A stretch of 64,000 nucleotides of DNA from the NCBI GenBank assembly GCA_947497245.1, contig CANMFO010000004.1:307759-371758 (forward strand), written 5' to 3'. This stretch comes from an uncultured Flavobacteriaceae bacterium (lineage in GTDB: Bacteria > Bacteroidota > Bacteroidia > Flavobacteriales > Flavobacteriaceae). Shown here piece after piece: positions 43,240 to 51,508 of the stretch. Numbering within the stretch: the stretch's first letter is position 1; the number at the start of each line of letters is the position of its first letter. The notes beneath the pieces are model-generated. The model saw only the letters and a list, made by a program, of their open reading frames with translations. It searched no databases and had not been told where the DNA came from. Position numbers and translations under genes: made by a program.

Positions 43240-44649
43240 CTATTTATGGTTTTTTCTGGCAAAAAAGATTCTTTTAAAGTCGTTTTTATATTCTTTCCAA
43301 ATATTCACTTTAGCTAATTCAGAACCCATCTTTTCAAACTGTTTACGCATTTCATATGAAGCCAATAATCCAGCCAAGATATTTCCGAGCATGAGTCCGA
43401 TGAAAATGCCGGTTACACCAAAATAAGAACCAACTAAGGTCAATGGAACGGTAAGTGCAAAAGATTTTGTCAGCATAATTTTCATAGAGTTCAGAGGCAA
43501 TTTTAATCCATTAAAAATGGAAGATGTAATTATAAAAAGGCCGTAAAAAATATAGGAAAAACTTACTATATAAAAATACTTGGAAGTATAATATATCACC
43601 TGACCATCATTGCTGAAAATACCTGCTATGGGTTTTATGAAGAGCATTAGAAGTATGCAAACCAACAATCCAAGATACGTTGATGCCCTTCCCCCAAAAG
43701 CAATTGATTCATCTATTCGAGATTGTTTTTTTGCGCCCATATTTTGAGCTATAAAAGGTGTGATTGCCGAACTAACACCTAGAATTCCAATCATAAGCAA
43801 TGTTTGGATTCTACTGGCTACACCAAAAGCAGCAACTGCTTCAGTTGCTTGTTTGGCGAATAAAAATGTCAAATACATTAGTGTTAAAGGACCAATGATT
43901 TGAGTTGTTATGGTCGGTAATCCCAGCCTGCCAATCTCTTTTGCGGTAGCCGTTAAATTACTCAGTGTCTCCCTTAGGCCTATTTTTAAGAGCTTGTCTT
44001 TCAATACTAAGAGGAACATGCCAATAATGACAAAAACCCAAGAGAAAACTGTGGCCAAGGCCGCCCCTTTAACTCCCATTTCTGGAAATCCTAGTTTGCC
44101 GAAAATCAATGCATAATCCAAAACAAGATTGATGATTCCTGAAATACCCATAATAATTTCCGGATTTCTAATATTTCCTGTAGCTCGCAATATACCTCCT
44201 GCCATCAGTCCTGTGGTTAATAATGGAATTCCGTAAAATAAAGGAATGATATATTGTTTTATTAAAGGCAAAGTTGTTGCATCTGCTCCTAGAAAAATGA
44301 AAATGTGGTCGACAAAATAAACACCCAACAAAGCAAAAATGCTTGCTGAAATTATGCTTAGTAGAATGGCGACAAATGTCGTTTGATTTACCTTTTTGTT
44401 ATTGTTGGCTCCTTTTGCTGTTCCAATGATTATGGAAACTCCCACCGCCAAACCCATAAATAGACCAACGACAAGAAAATAGAATGTCGACGCAAAACTC
44501 AACGCCGCCAGTGCATTCGCTCCTAATTGTCCGACAAAATAGGTGTCAATAAGTTGAAATAGGAATGTGGAGAGCATTCCTATGCTAATAGGTAAACTCA
44601 TTGAGAGCAAAACCTTGTTTGTCCTATCTTTTATCAAGTCCGTTGCCAT
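43240..44649 (-). CDS. MATE-family multidrug efflux transporter
   Basis: About 469 residues with 12 membrane helices in two six-helix halves, the MATE/NorM layout. Family-like stretches include FLFQLIDTYFVGQLGANALA in the first helix region, GLAVGVSIIIGTAKGANN, and GGILRATGNIRNPEIIMG, whose counterpart in the second half is SAITPFIAQNMGAKKQ. It should export cationic drugs or metabolites in exchange for Na+ or H+. The ATG at 44649 (MATDLIKDRTNK) is preferred over the one two codons upstream. It lies 62 bp after the isochorismatase-like gene and might be read from the same transcript. Confidence 0.9.
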   Translation of the reverse strand: MATDLIKDRTNKVLLSMSLPISIGMLSTFLFQLIDTYFVGQLGANALAALSFASTFYFLVVGLFMGLAVGVSIIIGTAKGANNNKKVNQTTFVAILLSIISASIFALLGVYFVDHIFIFLGADATTLPLIKQYIIPLFYGIPLLTTGLMAGGILRATGNIRNPEIIMGISGIINLVLDYALIFGKLGFPEMGVKGAALATVFSWVFVIIGMFLLVLKDKLLKIGLRETLSNLTATAKEIGRLGLPTITTQIIGPLTLMYLTFLFAKQATEAVAAFGVASRIQTLLMIGILGVSSAITPFIAQNMGAKKQSRIDESIAFGGRASTYLGLLVCILLMLFIKPIAGIFSNDGQVIYYTSKYFYIVSFSYIFYGLFIITSSIFNGLKLPLNSMKIMLTKSFALTVPLTLVGSYFGVTGIFIGLMLGNILAGLLASYEMRKQFEKMGSELAKVNIWKEYKNDFKRIFFARKNHK

Positions 44650-44711
44650 TAGCAAATGAAATTTGAACTTTCAAGTCAGCGCACTTTTGTGCCCTGGCCT
44701 AAAAATCACCA

Positions 44712-45440
44712 TTAATACTTACCTGCAAAGGGGTAGAAATGTTCTTTCATAATTTCAACAAAACCCCCTTTTATTTCATCATCGGTAAATGCTTTTGGGT
44801 TTGTGTAGGAACGTAACATTTCTGCCCCTGCGCCTTCCCAAGTAAATGGAATAGCTCCCGCTTGCACCATCCTGTCTATAGCAGTATTGTGTGCCATAGT
44901 TGTCGCATCTCCCATTAAATCTGTTAAGATATACACTTCATATCCATCATTTAAAACGTCTAAAGTGGTGTAAGTTGGGCAACCGGAAGTCCAAAGGCCT
45001 GTAATTAAAATTTTCTTTCTTCCAGTTTTTCCAACCGCTTCGACCAACGCTTTATTTTGCCAAGCATTTAAAGAAACTCTATCTATGTTTTCAACATCTT
45101 TTGAAATGAGGTTTTTTACGGATTCAACGGTGGGTGTGCTTCCGGCCATTTTCACACCAATAGTAGTTTCGATGACCGGAACGTTGAATAGATTAGCTGT
45201 TTTTACCATCGCCCGAATATTGTTCATCATCACATCTTGGTCAATATTATGCACCACATTTATTAAATCTTGTTGCCAATCAATTACTAACAATACCGTG
45301 TTATCTCCTGTTAAAAGATTGTCCGTTTTTGCATCTTTTGGCACAAAGTTGGCATCCGGCTTTTGTGCAAAAGCACTAGTTGTAAATATTACGGCCAATA
45401 CTACTGTTGTCCATGATTTTATCATTTTGGTTGTTTTCAT
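44712..45440 (-). CDS. Periplasmic isochorismatase-like (YcaC-type) cysteine hydrolase
   Basis: A 242-residue protein with a signal peptide (ending TSAFAQK), unusual for this normally cytoplasmic superfamily. The catalytic triad is visible: Asp in LLVIDWQQDL, Lys/Arg region near NIDRVSLNAWQN, and nucleophile Cys in LWTSGCPTYTTLD. The C-terminal part (AIDRMVQAGAIPFTWEGAGA) matches YcaC-like hydrolases more than nicotinamidases. The substrate is unknown. It lies 35 bp after a 136-residue unknown gene and is part of the apparent MarR-controlled run. Confidence 0.85.
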   Translation of the reverse strand: MKTTKMIKSWTTVVLAVIFTTSAFAQKPDANFVPKDAKTDNLLTGDNTVLLVIDWQQDLINVVHNIDQDVMMNNIRAMVKTANLFNVPVIETTIGVKMAGSTPTVESVKNLISKDVENIDRVSLNAWQNKALVEAVGKTGRKKILITGLWTSGCPTYTTLDVLNDGYEVYILTDLMGDATTMAHNTAIDRMVQAGAIPFTWEGAGAEMLRSYTNPKAFTDDEIKGGFVEIMKEHFYPFAGKY

Positions 45441-45475
45441 TTTATTTTAGATTAATTGTTATTTTTTTATATGAT

Positions 45476-45883
45476 TTAGTTTGTCTCTCTGGCTATTTCC
45501 AATGCTTTTTTAAGCAAATCAATTGTTTCCCTCTCATCTAGCGTCTCTACGATTTTTATTTGATTGCCTTGAAGTTTGAGAACTAGTTGGCGATATTGCT
45601 CAAGCGTCCAACCTTTTGTATCATAATTTCCGCCAGGAATAGGTCTGGCCACGGAGCTGAACCTGCAAGCACCTGGAGCAAAGAATACCACCGACCATTT
45701 TCTTGATTCCAACTTCTCGATGAAATCGGTATCATCTGTTGTGGGGATATATTCTGCATTTCCTAATAGTGGAGGCGCAATTTTTGAAAACCGTAGCGAT
45801 ATAACCGGGTCGCAACCGCGAGCCAATATGCTTTTCTTAGAATGATCCACTGTTCTTAATTGTTCTTGTTTTATATCCTTCAT
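45476..45883 (-). CDS. Unknown protein of the MarR-linked cluster
   Basis: Not recognised. A start at 45883 (MKDIKQEQLRTVDHSKKS) gives 135 residues; the frame extends upstream with unlike composition. The middle is compact and hydrophobic (KWSVVFFAPGACRFSSVARP), with a Cys in a GACRFS motif, followed by helices (WTLEQYRQLVLKLQ, TIDLLKKALEIARE). This layout suggests a cytoplasmic enzyme-like domain with a possible active cysteine; no family name is proposed. It lies between the DUF481-like gene (117 bp) and the YcaC-like hydrolase (35 bp). Confidence 0.5.
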   Translation of the reverse strand: MKDIKQEQLRTVDHSKKSILARGCDPVISLRFSKIAPPLLGNAEYIPTTDDTDFIEKLESRKWSVVFFAPGACRFSSVARPIPGGNYDTKGWTLEQYRQLVLKLQGNQIKIVETLDERETIDLLKKALEIARETN

Positions 45884-46000
45884 TTTATCTGTAGTTATTG
45901 TTGTTTTTATATTCAAATCTTTTTTTGAGCACAAATAGTTCCTGTAAATACCATAGCCAGTAGTATGGTTACCACATATTCTTTCATTCCGTATCAAATT

Positions 46001-46723
46001 TTAATGGAATATATAATTGAGACCAAACACCAAGTTGCCGTTGGTTTCATTAATTCCACTTATTGTGTTATGGTTATAAACCAGCCTATGGCTCGTATTT
46101 ATTCCGAGATTTTTAAGTACTTGAAAGTTTACAATCACTCTATTGTTAAATCCTCTGTACTGCATATCATCTAAAGAGATGTAGCCATTTATATCTACAA
46201 TGAAATGGACAAAGTTTTTTTTTAAGGGGAACTTTAGCTTTATATAAGTTCCTGCATTGGGAGCACCATGTACTTCGCTGCCTTCATATTTTAAATTCAT
46301 ATATCCGGCAAAAACATTGGCTTGAAAATATTTGTGTTCTTCTTTTTTGACAATATTTGTTCCTGCTCCGACTCCTCCCACAAAAGAATGGTCTATGGCA
46401 TAAGATTGGGCAAAACCATAATGAACCATGGCCATAGGAAAAACATTTTTATTTGAATTGTACTGGTACATTCCAAATGACCAAAAGTCATTGATAAGAC
46501 TTCCTTTATTTACTTTCAAAAATTCATAGTTGGCCCTAGCTTCTATTCTTGTTCTTTTTTTGGATACCACAATTTTGGCATTCGGGTTGATAACAAACTG
46601 TGCAAAGTTTCCTGTTTGCCATTTCCCACGTATTCCCAGTTCTCCAATGACTTTGATGCTATCTTTCTGGGCATTAATGACAGATTGAAATAGTATCAAA
46701 ATAACAAGGACAATTTTATTCAT
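46001..46723 (-). CDS. DUF481-like outer-membrane barrel protein
   Basis: A 240-residue protein with signal peptide (ending SVINAQK) and barrel strands resembling DUF481: GELGIRGKWQTGNFAQFVIN, RIEARANYEFLKVNKG, SYAIDHSFVGGVGAGTNI, NGNLVFGLNYIFH ending His after aromatic residues. DUF481 proteins are salt- or stress-induced outer-membrane proteins of unknown transport role. Its start codon lies 7 bp from the palindrome TACATTATATGTA, and the 32-bp leader is nearly identical to that of the marR gene, so it is probably repressed by that MarR protein. Confidence 0.68.
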   Translation of the reverse strand: MNKIVLVILILFQSVINAQKDSIKVIGELGIRGKWQTGNFAQFVINPNAKIVVSKKRTRIEARANYEFLKVNKGSLINDFWSFGMYQYNSNKNVFPMAMVHYGFAQSYAIDHSFVGGVGAGTNIVKKEEHKYFQANVFAGYMNLKYEGSEVHGAPNAGTYIKLKFPLKKNFVHFIVDINGYISLDDMQYRGFNNRVIVNFQVLKNLGINTSHRLVYNHNTISGINETNGNLVFGLNYIFH

Positions 46724-46752
46724 AACAAATACATTATATGTAGGTACAAATA
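46721..46752 (-). promoter_or_regulatory. MarR-type operator/leader, copy 1
   Basis: The 32 bp beginning at the start codon of the DUF481-like gene match the 32 bp beginning at the marR start codon (47735-47766) at 30 positions, at the same spacing. Both hold TACATTATATGTA, an inverted repeat of TACAT around TAT, followed by GTACAAATA after one variable base. MarR proteins bind such palindromes over promoters, so this is probably a shared operator. Confidence 0.7.
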
Positions 46753-46785
46753 ATGAGTTAAAAAATAACCGGATATTTACGGTAT

Positions 46786-47316
46786 TTAAAGTGCTTCCTC
46801 TAGCATCTTTATTTTTTGGCTCAAATCTTCATTTAGGTCAGGATTGATCAGTCCATCTTCGGAAAAGTTCACGTGAAATGATGGAAGGGAAAAATCGGCG
46901 ACAATATTTGCTCCCAAATACGGAAAAGATGCCTTAGCCGTTTGAAGCACTGTTGCCCCGCCTCTTGCGCCTGGAGAGGTGGCCATTAATAACATTGGTT
47001 TGTTCTTCCATACCTTTTGATTGATTCTTGACAACCAATCATATGCGTTTTTAAAGGCCGCGGTGTAGGAACCGTTATGCTCGGCCAAAGATACGACCAA
47101 TCCGTCCGCTGATTCTATGAGGTTGTTTAACCGTGTAGCACCTTTGGGGATGCCGTTCTCATTTTCAGAATCAATTCCATAAAGAGGTAAGTTAAGGTCG
47201 TTCAAATCTGCAACTATGGTTTCCGAATTATTTACTTGGTTTGCAGCGTACGTCGCCAATACCTTATTAATAGACTTCATGCTATTGCTTCCTCCGATTG
47301 CTATTATTTTTTTCAT
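46786..47316 (-). CDS. NADPH-dependent FMN reductase/quinone-reductase-like flavoprotein
   Basis: A 176-residue flavodoxin-fold protein. The N-terminal phosphate-binding loop is GGSNSMKSINKVLA, the middle motif SLAEHNGSYTAAFKNAYDW is typical of the NADPH-dependent FMN reductase family (the Ser/Tyr region near the flavin), and LLMATSPGARGGATVLQ follows. It would reduce FMN, quinones or azo compounds in the cytoplasm. Its gene starts 1 bp after the marR stop, indicating an operon marR-FMN reductase, a common arrangement in which a MarR regulator senses oxidants or aromatic compounds. Confidence 0.85.
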   Translation of the reverse strand: MKKIIAIGGSNSMKSINKVLATYAANQVNNSETIVADLNDLNLPLYGIDSENENGIPKGATRLNNLIESADGLVVSLAEHNGSYTAAFKNAYDWLSRINQKVWKNKPMLLMATSPGARGGATVLQTAKASFPYLGANIVADFSLPSFHVNFSEDGLINPDLNEDLSQKIKMLEEAL

Positions 47317-47317
47317 C

Positions 47318-47737
47318 CTAGTTTCCTTTTAATTTTTTAATCAACTGCCCTAAGGTATCCGCTTCTTCCGAAGTAAGGTTACCCGTCATAGGTTTATGAA
47401 AATCTGCTACTTTTTTATCTAGTTTTTTCAATATTTGGATTCCATCATTTGTTATGACAATGTCCATTTTTCTTCTATCCTCCGCTGACAGTGTTCGCTC
47501 TACAAGTCCTTTGGTTTCCAATTTATCCACAATACGGGTTACATTACTTGAGCGCTGCACCATATTCTCCAATATCGTGTTTACGGAAATTGACTTTCCC
47601 TTGGCTCCCCTGAGTATCCTCAATACGTTGTATTGTGGTTCATAAACGTCAAATTCCTTTAGTTCTTTAGAAACCGAATCTGTAATCCAATGTCCTGTTC
47701 TTATAATTTCGTACACCGCTTCAAAATAATTATTCAT
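47318..47737 (-). CDS. MarR-family transcriptional regulator
   Basis: A 139-residue winged-helix regulator: YNVLRILRGAKGKSISVNTI and NVTRIVDKLETKGLVERTLS correspond to the recognition helix and wing, and RRKMDIVITNDG to the conserved wing tip. Dimer helices lie at both ends. As usual for MarR, it is likely autoregulated: the palindrome TACATTATATGTA begins 7 bp upstream of its start codon. A second near-identical leader in front of the DUF481-like gene suggests the regulon covers 44.7-47.7 kb. The effector ligand is unknown; the FMN reductase gene suggests quinone or oxidant sensing. Confidence 0.88.
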   Translation of the reverse strand: MNNYFEAVYEIIRTGHWITDSVSKELKEFDVYEPQYNVLRILRGAKGKSISVNTILENMVQRSSNVTRIVDKLETKGLVERTLSAEDRRKMDIVITNDGIQILKKLDKKVADFHKPMTGNLTSEEADTLGQLIKKLKGN

Positions 47738-47766
47738 AACATATACATTATATGTATGTACAAATA
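47735..47766 (-). promoter_or_regulatory. MarR-type operator/leader, copy 2
   Basis: Copy in front of marR, identical to 46721-46752 except at two positions. The TACAT-TAT-ATGTA palindrome occupies 47744-47756, followed by GTACAAATA to 47766. Autoregulation of marR is the likely meaning. Confidence 0.7.
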
Positions 47767-47946
47767 TATTAAAATGTTTTTAATACACCAAATTATATCA
47801 GTATCCTGAAAGTAAAAGGAACAGTTCCCTCATACGGCCGTTTTACAGAACCATTTTCCTTTTGCAATATCCCATTTCCTGGAAGAGTCCCATGCGGTCG
47901 CTTTTGGTACGCTCGCTTATTGGCCTTTTATGGGACTTTGGGAGTT

Positions 47947-48001
47947 CGCTTAAATGATAATTGTACTGGAAATAAATCCCGTTCCTTTGGAGTATGGGTT
48001 C
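47947..48001 (+). repeat. Dispersed 55-bp intergenic repeat, copy 2
   Basis: Partner of 25564-25618 (47 of 55 identical). Here the T-loop-like tail is replaced, right after TGGGTTC, by a different hairpin: CTTGCGC (48006-48012) and GCGCAAG (48020-48026) around a 7-nt loop. The gap 47767-48106 holds no supported protein gene. Confidence 0.6.
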
Positions 48002-48106
48002 ACCGCTTGCGCGAGGTGTGCGCAAGTAGAATGATGAAAAAGACATAAAAAACCGCCTGATTTGGTGAAGGGTTTTTCCGAATGGTGTAAAAATCCGATC
48101 GGGCAA

Positions 48107-48796
48107 TTAAATGAAGCCTCTTTTCCGCGCTTCGTCGATAAGGGCAAGATCGTTCTTATCCTGTACCTTGAACTTCTCCCTCATCTTCCGTTTTCTAATA
48201 TCGATGGTGGATTGGGATAATTTCAACATCTTCGCCATTTCAGGGGTTTTGGTGCCCTTGGAAAGTTCATAGAGTATGGCTATGTCCACACGGTCGGGAT
48301 GGTACACATTGGCGATATGGTCCCGGAATGCGACGAGGACACTGAAGGTATAGTACGGTGGGTTGAAAAGTACGGTGGTCACCATTTCCCTTAAGCTGTG
48401 CTCATCGACCTCGGCCTTCAGCATGTAACCGTCCGGGTCCACCTCACTGATGATACTGTTGATCCTGAAGGTATCACTAAAGGACGACATGAACACGATC
48501 TTCGATTCCGGGGAAACCTGTTTTGCCCATAACGCCAGGTGCATCCCGGTACGGGGATCTTTCGATTCCCTTGGGAAGAGCTGGATGTCCAGGAAAAGAA
48601 TATCGTAGGGATTCCGGGCAGCGGCATTCACGATTCGCTCTTGGGCCTTTTCGTACTCGGTCTCTATTTCCACGTTCAGATAGAAGTCCTCGAAGTTGAA
48701 GTCCTCCAAGATATACTTATAGCCCATCACGGCCATCTTGTGGTCGTCCACAGCAAGTATACGAATGTGCCCCCGCATGGTTTTGATTGATTCCAT
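48107..48796 (-). CDS. Orphan LuxR/FixJ-type response regulator
   Basis: About 229 residues from ATG 48796 (alternatives at 48841 and 48778). A receiver domain occupies the first 150 residues: ILAVDDHKMAVMGYKYI with the acidic pocket, DILFLDIQLF with the phospho-acceptor Asp, and IVFMSSFSD with the switch Ser. The linker is followed by a LuxR-type helix-turn-helix (ELSKGTKTPEMAKMLKLSQS, then TIDIRKRKMREKF). No histidine kinase gene is in the window, so it is an orphan here. The recognition segment is slightly unusual for LuxR but complete. Inverted-repeat sequence about 30 bp after its stop may serve as a terminator. Confidence 0.85.
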   Translation of the reverse strand: MESIKTMRGHIRILAVDDHKMAVMGYKYILEDFNFEDFYLNVEIETEYEKAQERIVNAAARNPYDILFLDIQLFPRESKDPRTGMHLALWAKQVSPESKIVFMSSFSDTFRINSIISEVDPDGYMLKAEVDEHSLREMVTTVLFNPPYYTFSVLVAFRDHIANVYHPDRVDIAILYELSKGTKTPEMAKMLKLSQSTIDIRKRKMREKFKVQDKNDLALIDEARKRGFI

Positions 48797-49116
48797 TAAG
48801 CTAGAAAGAAATTGTCGGAGGGTGTAATTTTGGGACAACAATTTCCAGGTTTCCGGGAAAGAACTTTAAGATGAGGTAAGAAAGGGTTTACAACATAAGC
48901 GGTCAATAGCATGCAGGGTCAGGGGATACTATGCTATGCTACAAGCCCGATCGCGATGCTCAGTGGCTTGGAAGAGGTTCCGCATTTATACCCTCTGTTT
49001 GGTATCACATTTCCATACAGACCCATCACAGGTATCCGGGTCAAAAAAACTTTTTAAGCCAAGTGTTGTTTTTATAGAGCGATTTTCCCTTAATTAGCGA
49101 AATAAATTTTTCCGTT

Positions 49117-49413
49117 ATGGCCTTCCTTGATTCCATACCAGCTTCCCTATTCGAATCCATTGGGGTCGTAGCCGGTCTGACCGCGTGTTTTGTATTGCTG
49201 GTGCAACTTGTCAAAGAATACAAATCAGCTGAACCGACGAGCCTGACCAAGACATTTTTGTTCGGTTGGATTTTCATCTATGCCTTTTGGGCCTTGTACG
49301 GTCTTCGATTTGAGACCGTTGCACTGTGGTTTACAAATGCGATTGCCCTGTCCCTGCAAATAGCACTCTGTGTGGTCGTCTTTACAAAAAAAACTGCCAC
49401 GACCTCACCCTAG
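49117..49413 (+). CDS. SemiSWEET-like small membrane transporter
   Basis: A 98-residue protein with three membrane helices: IGVVAGLTACFVLLVQLVKE (helix 1, ending in a basic loop), TKTFLFGWIFIYAFWALYGL (helix 2) and ALWFTNAIALSLQIALCVVV (helix 3 with the conserved Asn). This is the SemiSWEET triple-helix repeat, which dimerises to carry sugars or other small solutes. The canonical PQ of helix 1 is replaced by VQ. It is flanked by 275-276 bp of apparently empty sequence upstream and faces the AraC regulator convergently. Confidence 0.7.
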   Translation: MAFLDSIPASLFESIGVVAGLTACFVLLVQLVKEYKSAEPTSLTKTFLFGWIFIYAFWALYGLRFETVALWFTNAIALSLQIALCVVVFTKKTATTSP

Positions 49414-49434
49414 CGCCAATTATCTCCCATACGA

Positions 49435-50586
49435 TCAATGATCCAAGCTGGTTTTCATGAAATCGGTCGGGGTCTGTTCCGTAAATTTTTTAAAGGCCCG
49501 GTTGAAAGAGGCCTTGGAATTGAATCCGCAGTCATAGGCAATCCCCAATAGGGTCAGGTTCCTTGTTTCGTTGGAACGGATTTTTTCTTTGGCCAGTTCA
49601 ACCCTATGTGCGTTGATGTAGTCGAAGAAATTTTGTCCTTCCAAGCTATTGATTACCTGGGATACATGGTTTGGGTGCACTTTTAGCATGGCCGCTAGGG
49701 AAAACAGCGTAAGCTCCTTTTCCAAATAGGGCTTTTGGGCCACCATCAGTTCTTTTAACCGCCCGTGTATTTCCGTTGCCCCGATGGAATCCAAACCTGA
49801 CTTTTGGTATTTCAAAAACGGAAGCTCGGTACCACTTTCCTCACCAAGGGCCACATCTGGCCCACCGCTCCGATCCACAAGATCGGAAGTGAAAATGGCG
49901 GCCTGTCTTACCCCAAAGTAACCCATCAGGAAAACGAAGAGACATATGGCCAGATTGGTCAGCAGGCCACCGTGTTGGGGGATGGATACAGTGGTCATCC
50001 GATCGACAAAAAGACTGGCGGTGGCGATTCCCCAAATAATCAAAATGCCCCAGCTCAAGAACGAGAGCCATTTCAAATATTTTTCCTCCACATTGGAAAA
50101 GATATTCTCCACATTGTACCGGTGGGCCTGCAGACGGCGGATCACAAAAATCAGGTAGATGAGAAGGCTCAGCATTTTTAGGACCAGCAGCACGTTCCTA
50201 AAATCCAAGCTGGTTTCGGGGCCGTTCAAAATTCCGAACAAAAAGATGGGCAGGCTTATTGTAAAAGGGACCATGTGGTACAGATGGGTCCATTTTGGCT
50301 TAAAGTTCTGTGTCGACAGGGAAAGCGTATAGATCCAAAGAATGGGTCCGTGCAAAAAAATGGAGGCATCGCTAAACTCAAAAACCACACGCTCCCAGAA
50401 ACTGAAGACCTGTGACGCCCTGTTGAGTATAAACAGCGTTATGAAGTTGACAATGAACAACAGTAGCCAGGCCGTCAAAATATAGTCGGACGCTGTTTTC
50501 CTCCGCTTCCCCAAAATCAGTGCAATAATAAAGATGGCCAGCCCGCCGCTGGCTACGAATAGATATTGCATATCTGGAATTTCCAT
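49435..50586 (-). CDS. 7TM AraC-family transcriptional regulator
   Basis: About 383 residues from ATG 50586 (an ATG at 50571 is also possible). The N-terminal half has about seven membrane helices (GGLAIFIIALILGKRRK, FLHGPILWIYTLSLSTQNF and later segments), and the C-terminal 110 residues are an AraC domain with two helix-turn-helix motifs (LFSLAAMLKVHPNHVSQVIN and LLGIAYDCGFNSKASFNRAF, ending FTEQTPTDFMK). Such membrane-embedded AraC proteins are common in Bacteroidota. It diverges from the ABC exporter genes, which are probably its targets. A second member starts at 63603. Confidence 0.85.
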   Translation of the reverse strand: MEIPDMQYLFVASGGLAIFIIALILGKRRKTASDYILTAWLLLFIVNFITLFILNRASQVFSFWERVVFEFSDASIFLHGPILWIYTLSLSTQNFKPKWTHLYHMVPFTISLPIFLFGILNGPETSLDFRNVLLVLKMLSLLIYLIFVIRRLQAHRYNVENIFSNVEEKYLKWLSFLSWGILIIWGIATASLFVDRMTTVSIPQHGGLLTNLAICLFVFLMGYFGVRQAAIFTSDLVDRSGGPDVALGEESGTELPFLKYQKSGLDSIGATEIHGRLKELMVAQKPYLEKELTLFSLAAMLKVHPNHVSQVINSLEGQNFFDYINAHRVELAKEKIRSNETRNLTLLGIAYDCGFNSKASFNRAFKKFTEQTPTDFMKTSLDH

Positions 50587-50731
50587 AAAAATAGATATAA
50601 TATGGATGGCCCGGGTATCACTTCCCAAGATCGTGTCTCAAGTTTCACGCAAGGAGTTTCATCCTTCAGATTGCAGCGCAGGGAACGGCGAACTGCGTTT
50701 CCTTTGTCCCGTAATCCAAAAATAAAACACC

Positions 50732-51487
50732 ATGAAAAGTAGATGTATCATAAGGGCGACCTCCTTAAGCAGGTCTTTCGATCGGGACAAATTGCAGTCC
50801 AGCGGGGTACGAAACCTGAATCTGGAGATCGGCAAAGGCGATTTTACCATGATTATGGGCAACTCCGGTTCGGGAAAATCCACTTTGCTCTATTTGTTGA
50901 GCGGCCTTGACCGGCCGACAACGGGATCCGTATGGGTGGGCGGTACGGCCATCCATACCCTAAAGGAGACCGCAATGGCCCTTTTTCGCCGGAGACATAT
51001 CGGCTTTGTTTTTCAGGACCACAATTTGGTGGCCAACTTGAGTTTGAAAGAAAATATCCTAATACCGGGCTATCTGGCCAATAAGGAAAAAGGGTTGGTC
51101 CAGGCCCGGGCCCATATGCTGATGGAACAATTGGCGATCACCGCATTGGCGGACCGCCTGCCCTCGCAGGTCTCGGGGGGCGAACGGCAAAGGTGCTCGA
51201 TAGCAAGGGCCTTGATCAACAGGCCCGAAATCTTAATGGCCGACGAACCTACGGGAAGCCTGAATTCTTCCGCTTCGGAAAAAGTGCTTTCGTGTTTTAG
51301 GGAAGTACATCGATCGGGCCAGTCCGTTTTGATGGTCACCCACAATCCAAAATCCGCCTGTTATGGGGACAAGATCCTTTTTATAAAGGATGGCGCCCTG
51401 TTGGACTCCCTTGTCTTCAATGCCGAAAGCGATCTGGAAGCACGACATAGCGTCTTATTGGACTGGCTTCAAAAACAAGGATGGTAA
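50732..51487 (+). CDS. ABC transporter ATP-binding protein (MacB/LolD type)
   Basis: A 251-residue ATPase of the type VII (mechanotransmission) group. Walker A GNSGSGKSTLLY, Q-loop region HIGFVFQDHNLVANL, signature VSGGERQRCSIARAL, Walker B ILMADEPTGSLNS and the H-loop VTHNP are all intact. It is followed 21 bp downstream by an FtsX-type permease, so both form one exporter, in MacB/BceB style with ATPase and permease on separate polypeptides. The gene lies divergent to a 7TM-AraC regulator. Confidence 0.92.
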   Translation: MKSRCIIRATSLSRSFDRDKLQSSGVRNLNLEIGKGDFTMIMGNSGSGKSTLLYLLSGLDRPTTGSVWVGGTAIHTLKETAMALFRRRHIGFVFQDHNLVANLSLKENILIPGYLANKEKGLVQARAHMLMEQLAITALADRLPSQVSGGERQRCSIARALINRPEILMADEPTGSLNSSASEKVLSCFREVHRSGQSVLMVTHNPKSACYGDKILFIKDGALLDSLVFNAESDLEARHSVLLDWLQKQGW

Positions 51488-51508
51488 ATTGAAATCAAGC
51501 AAATAATT

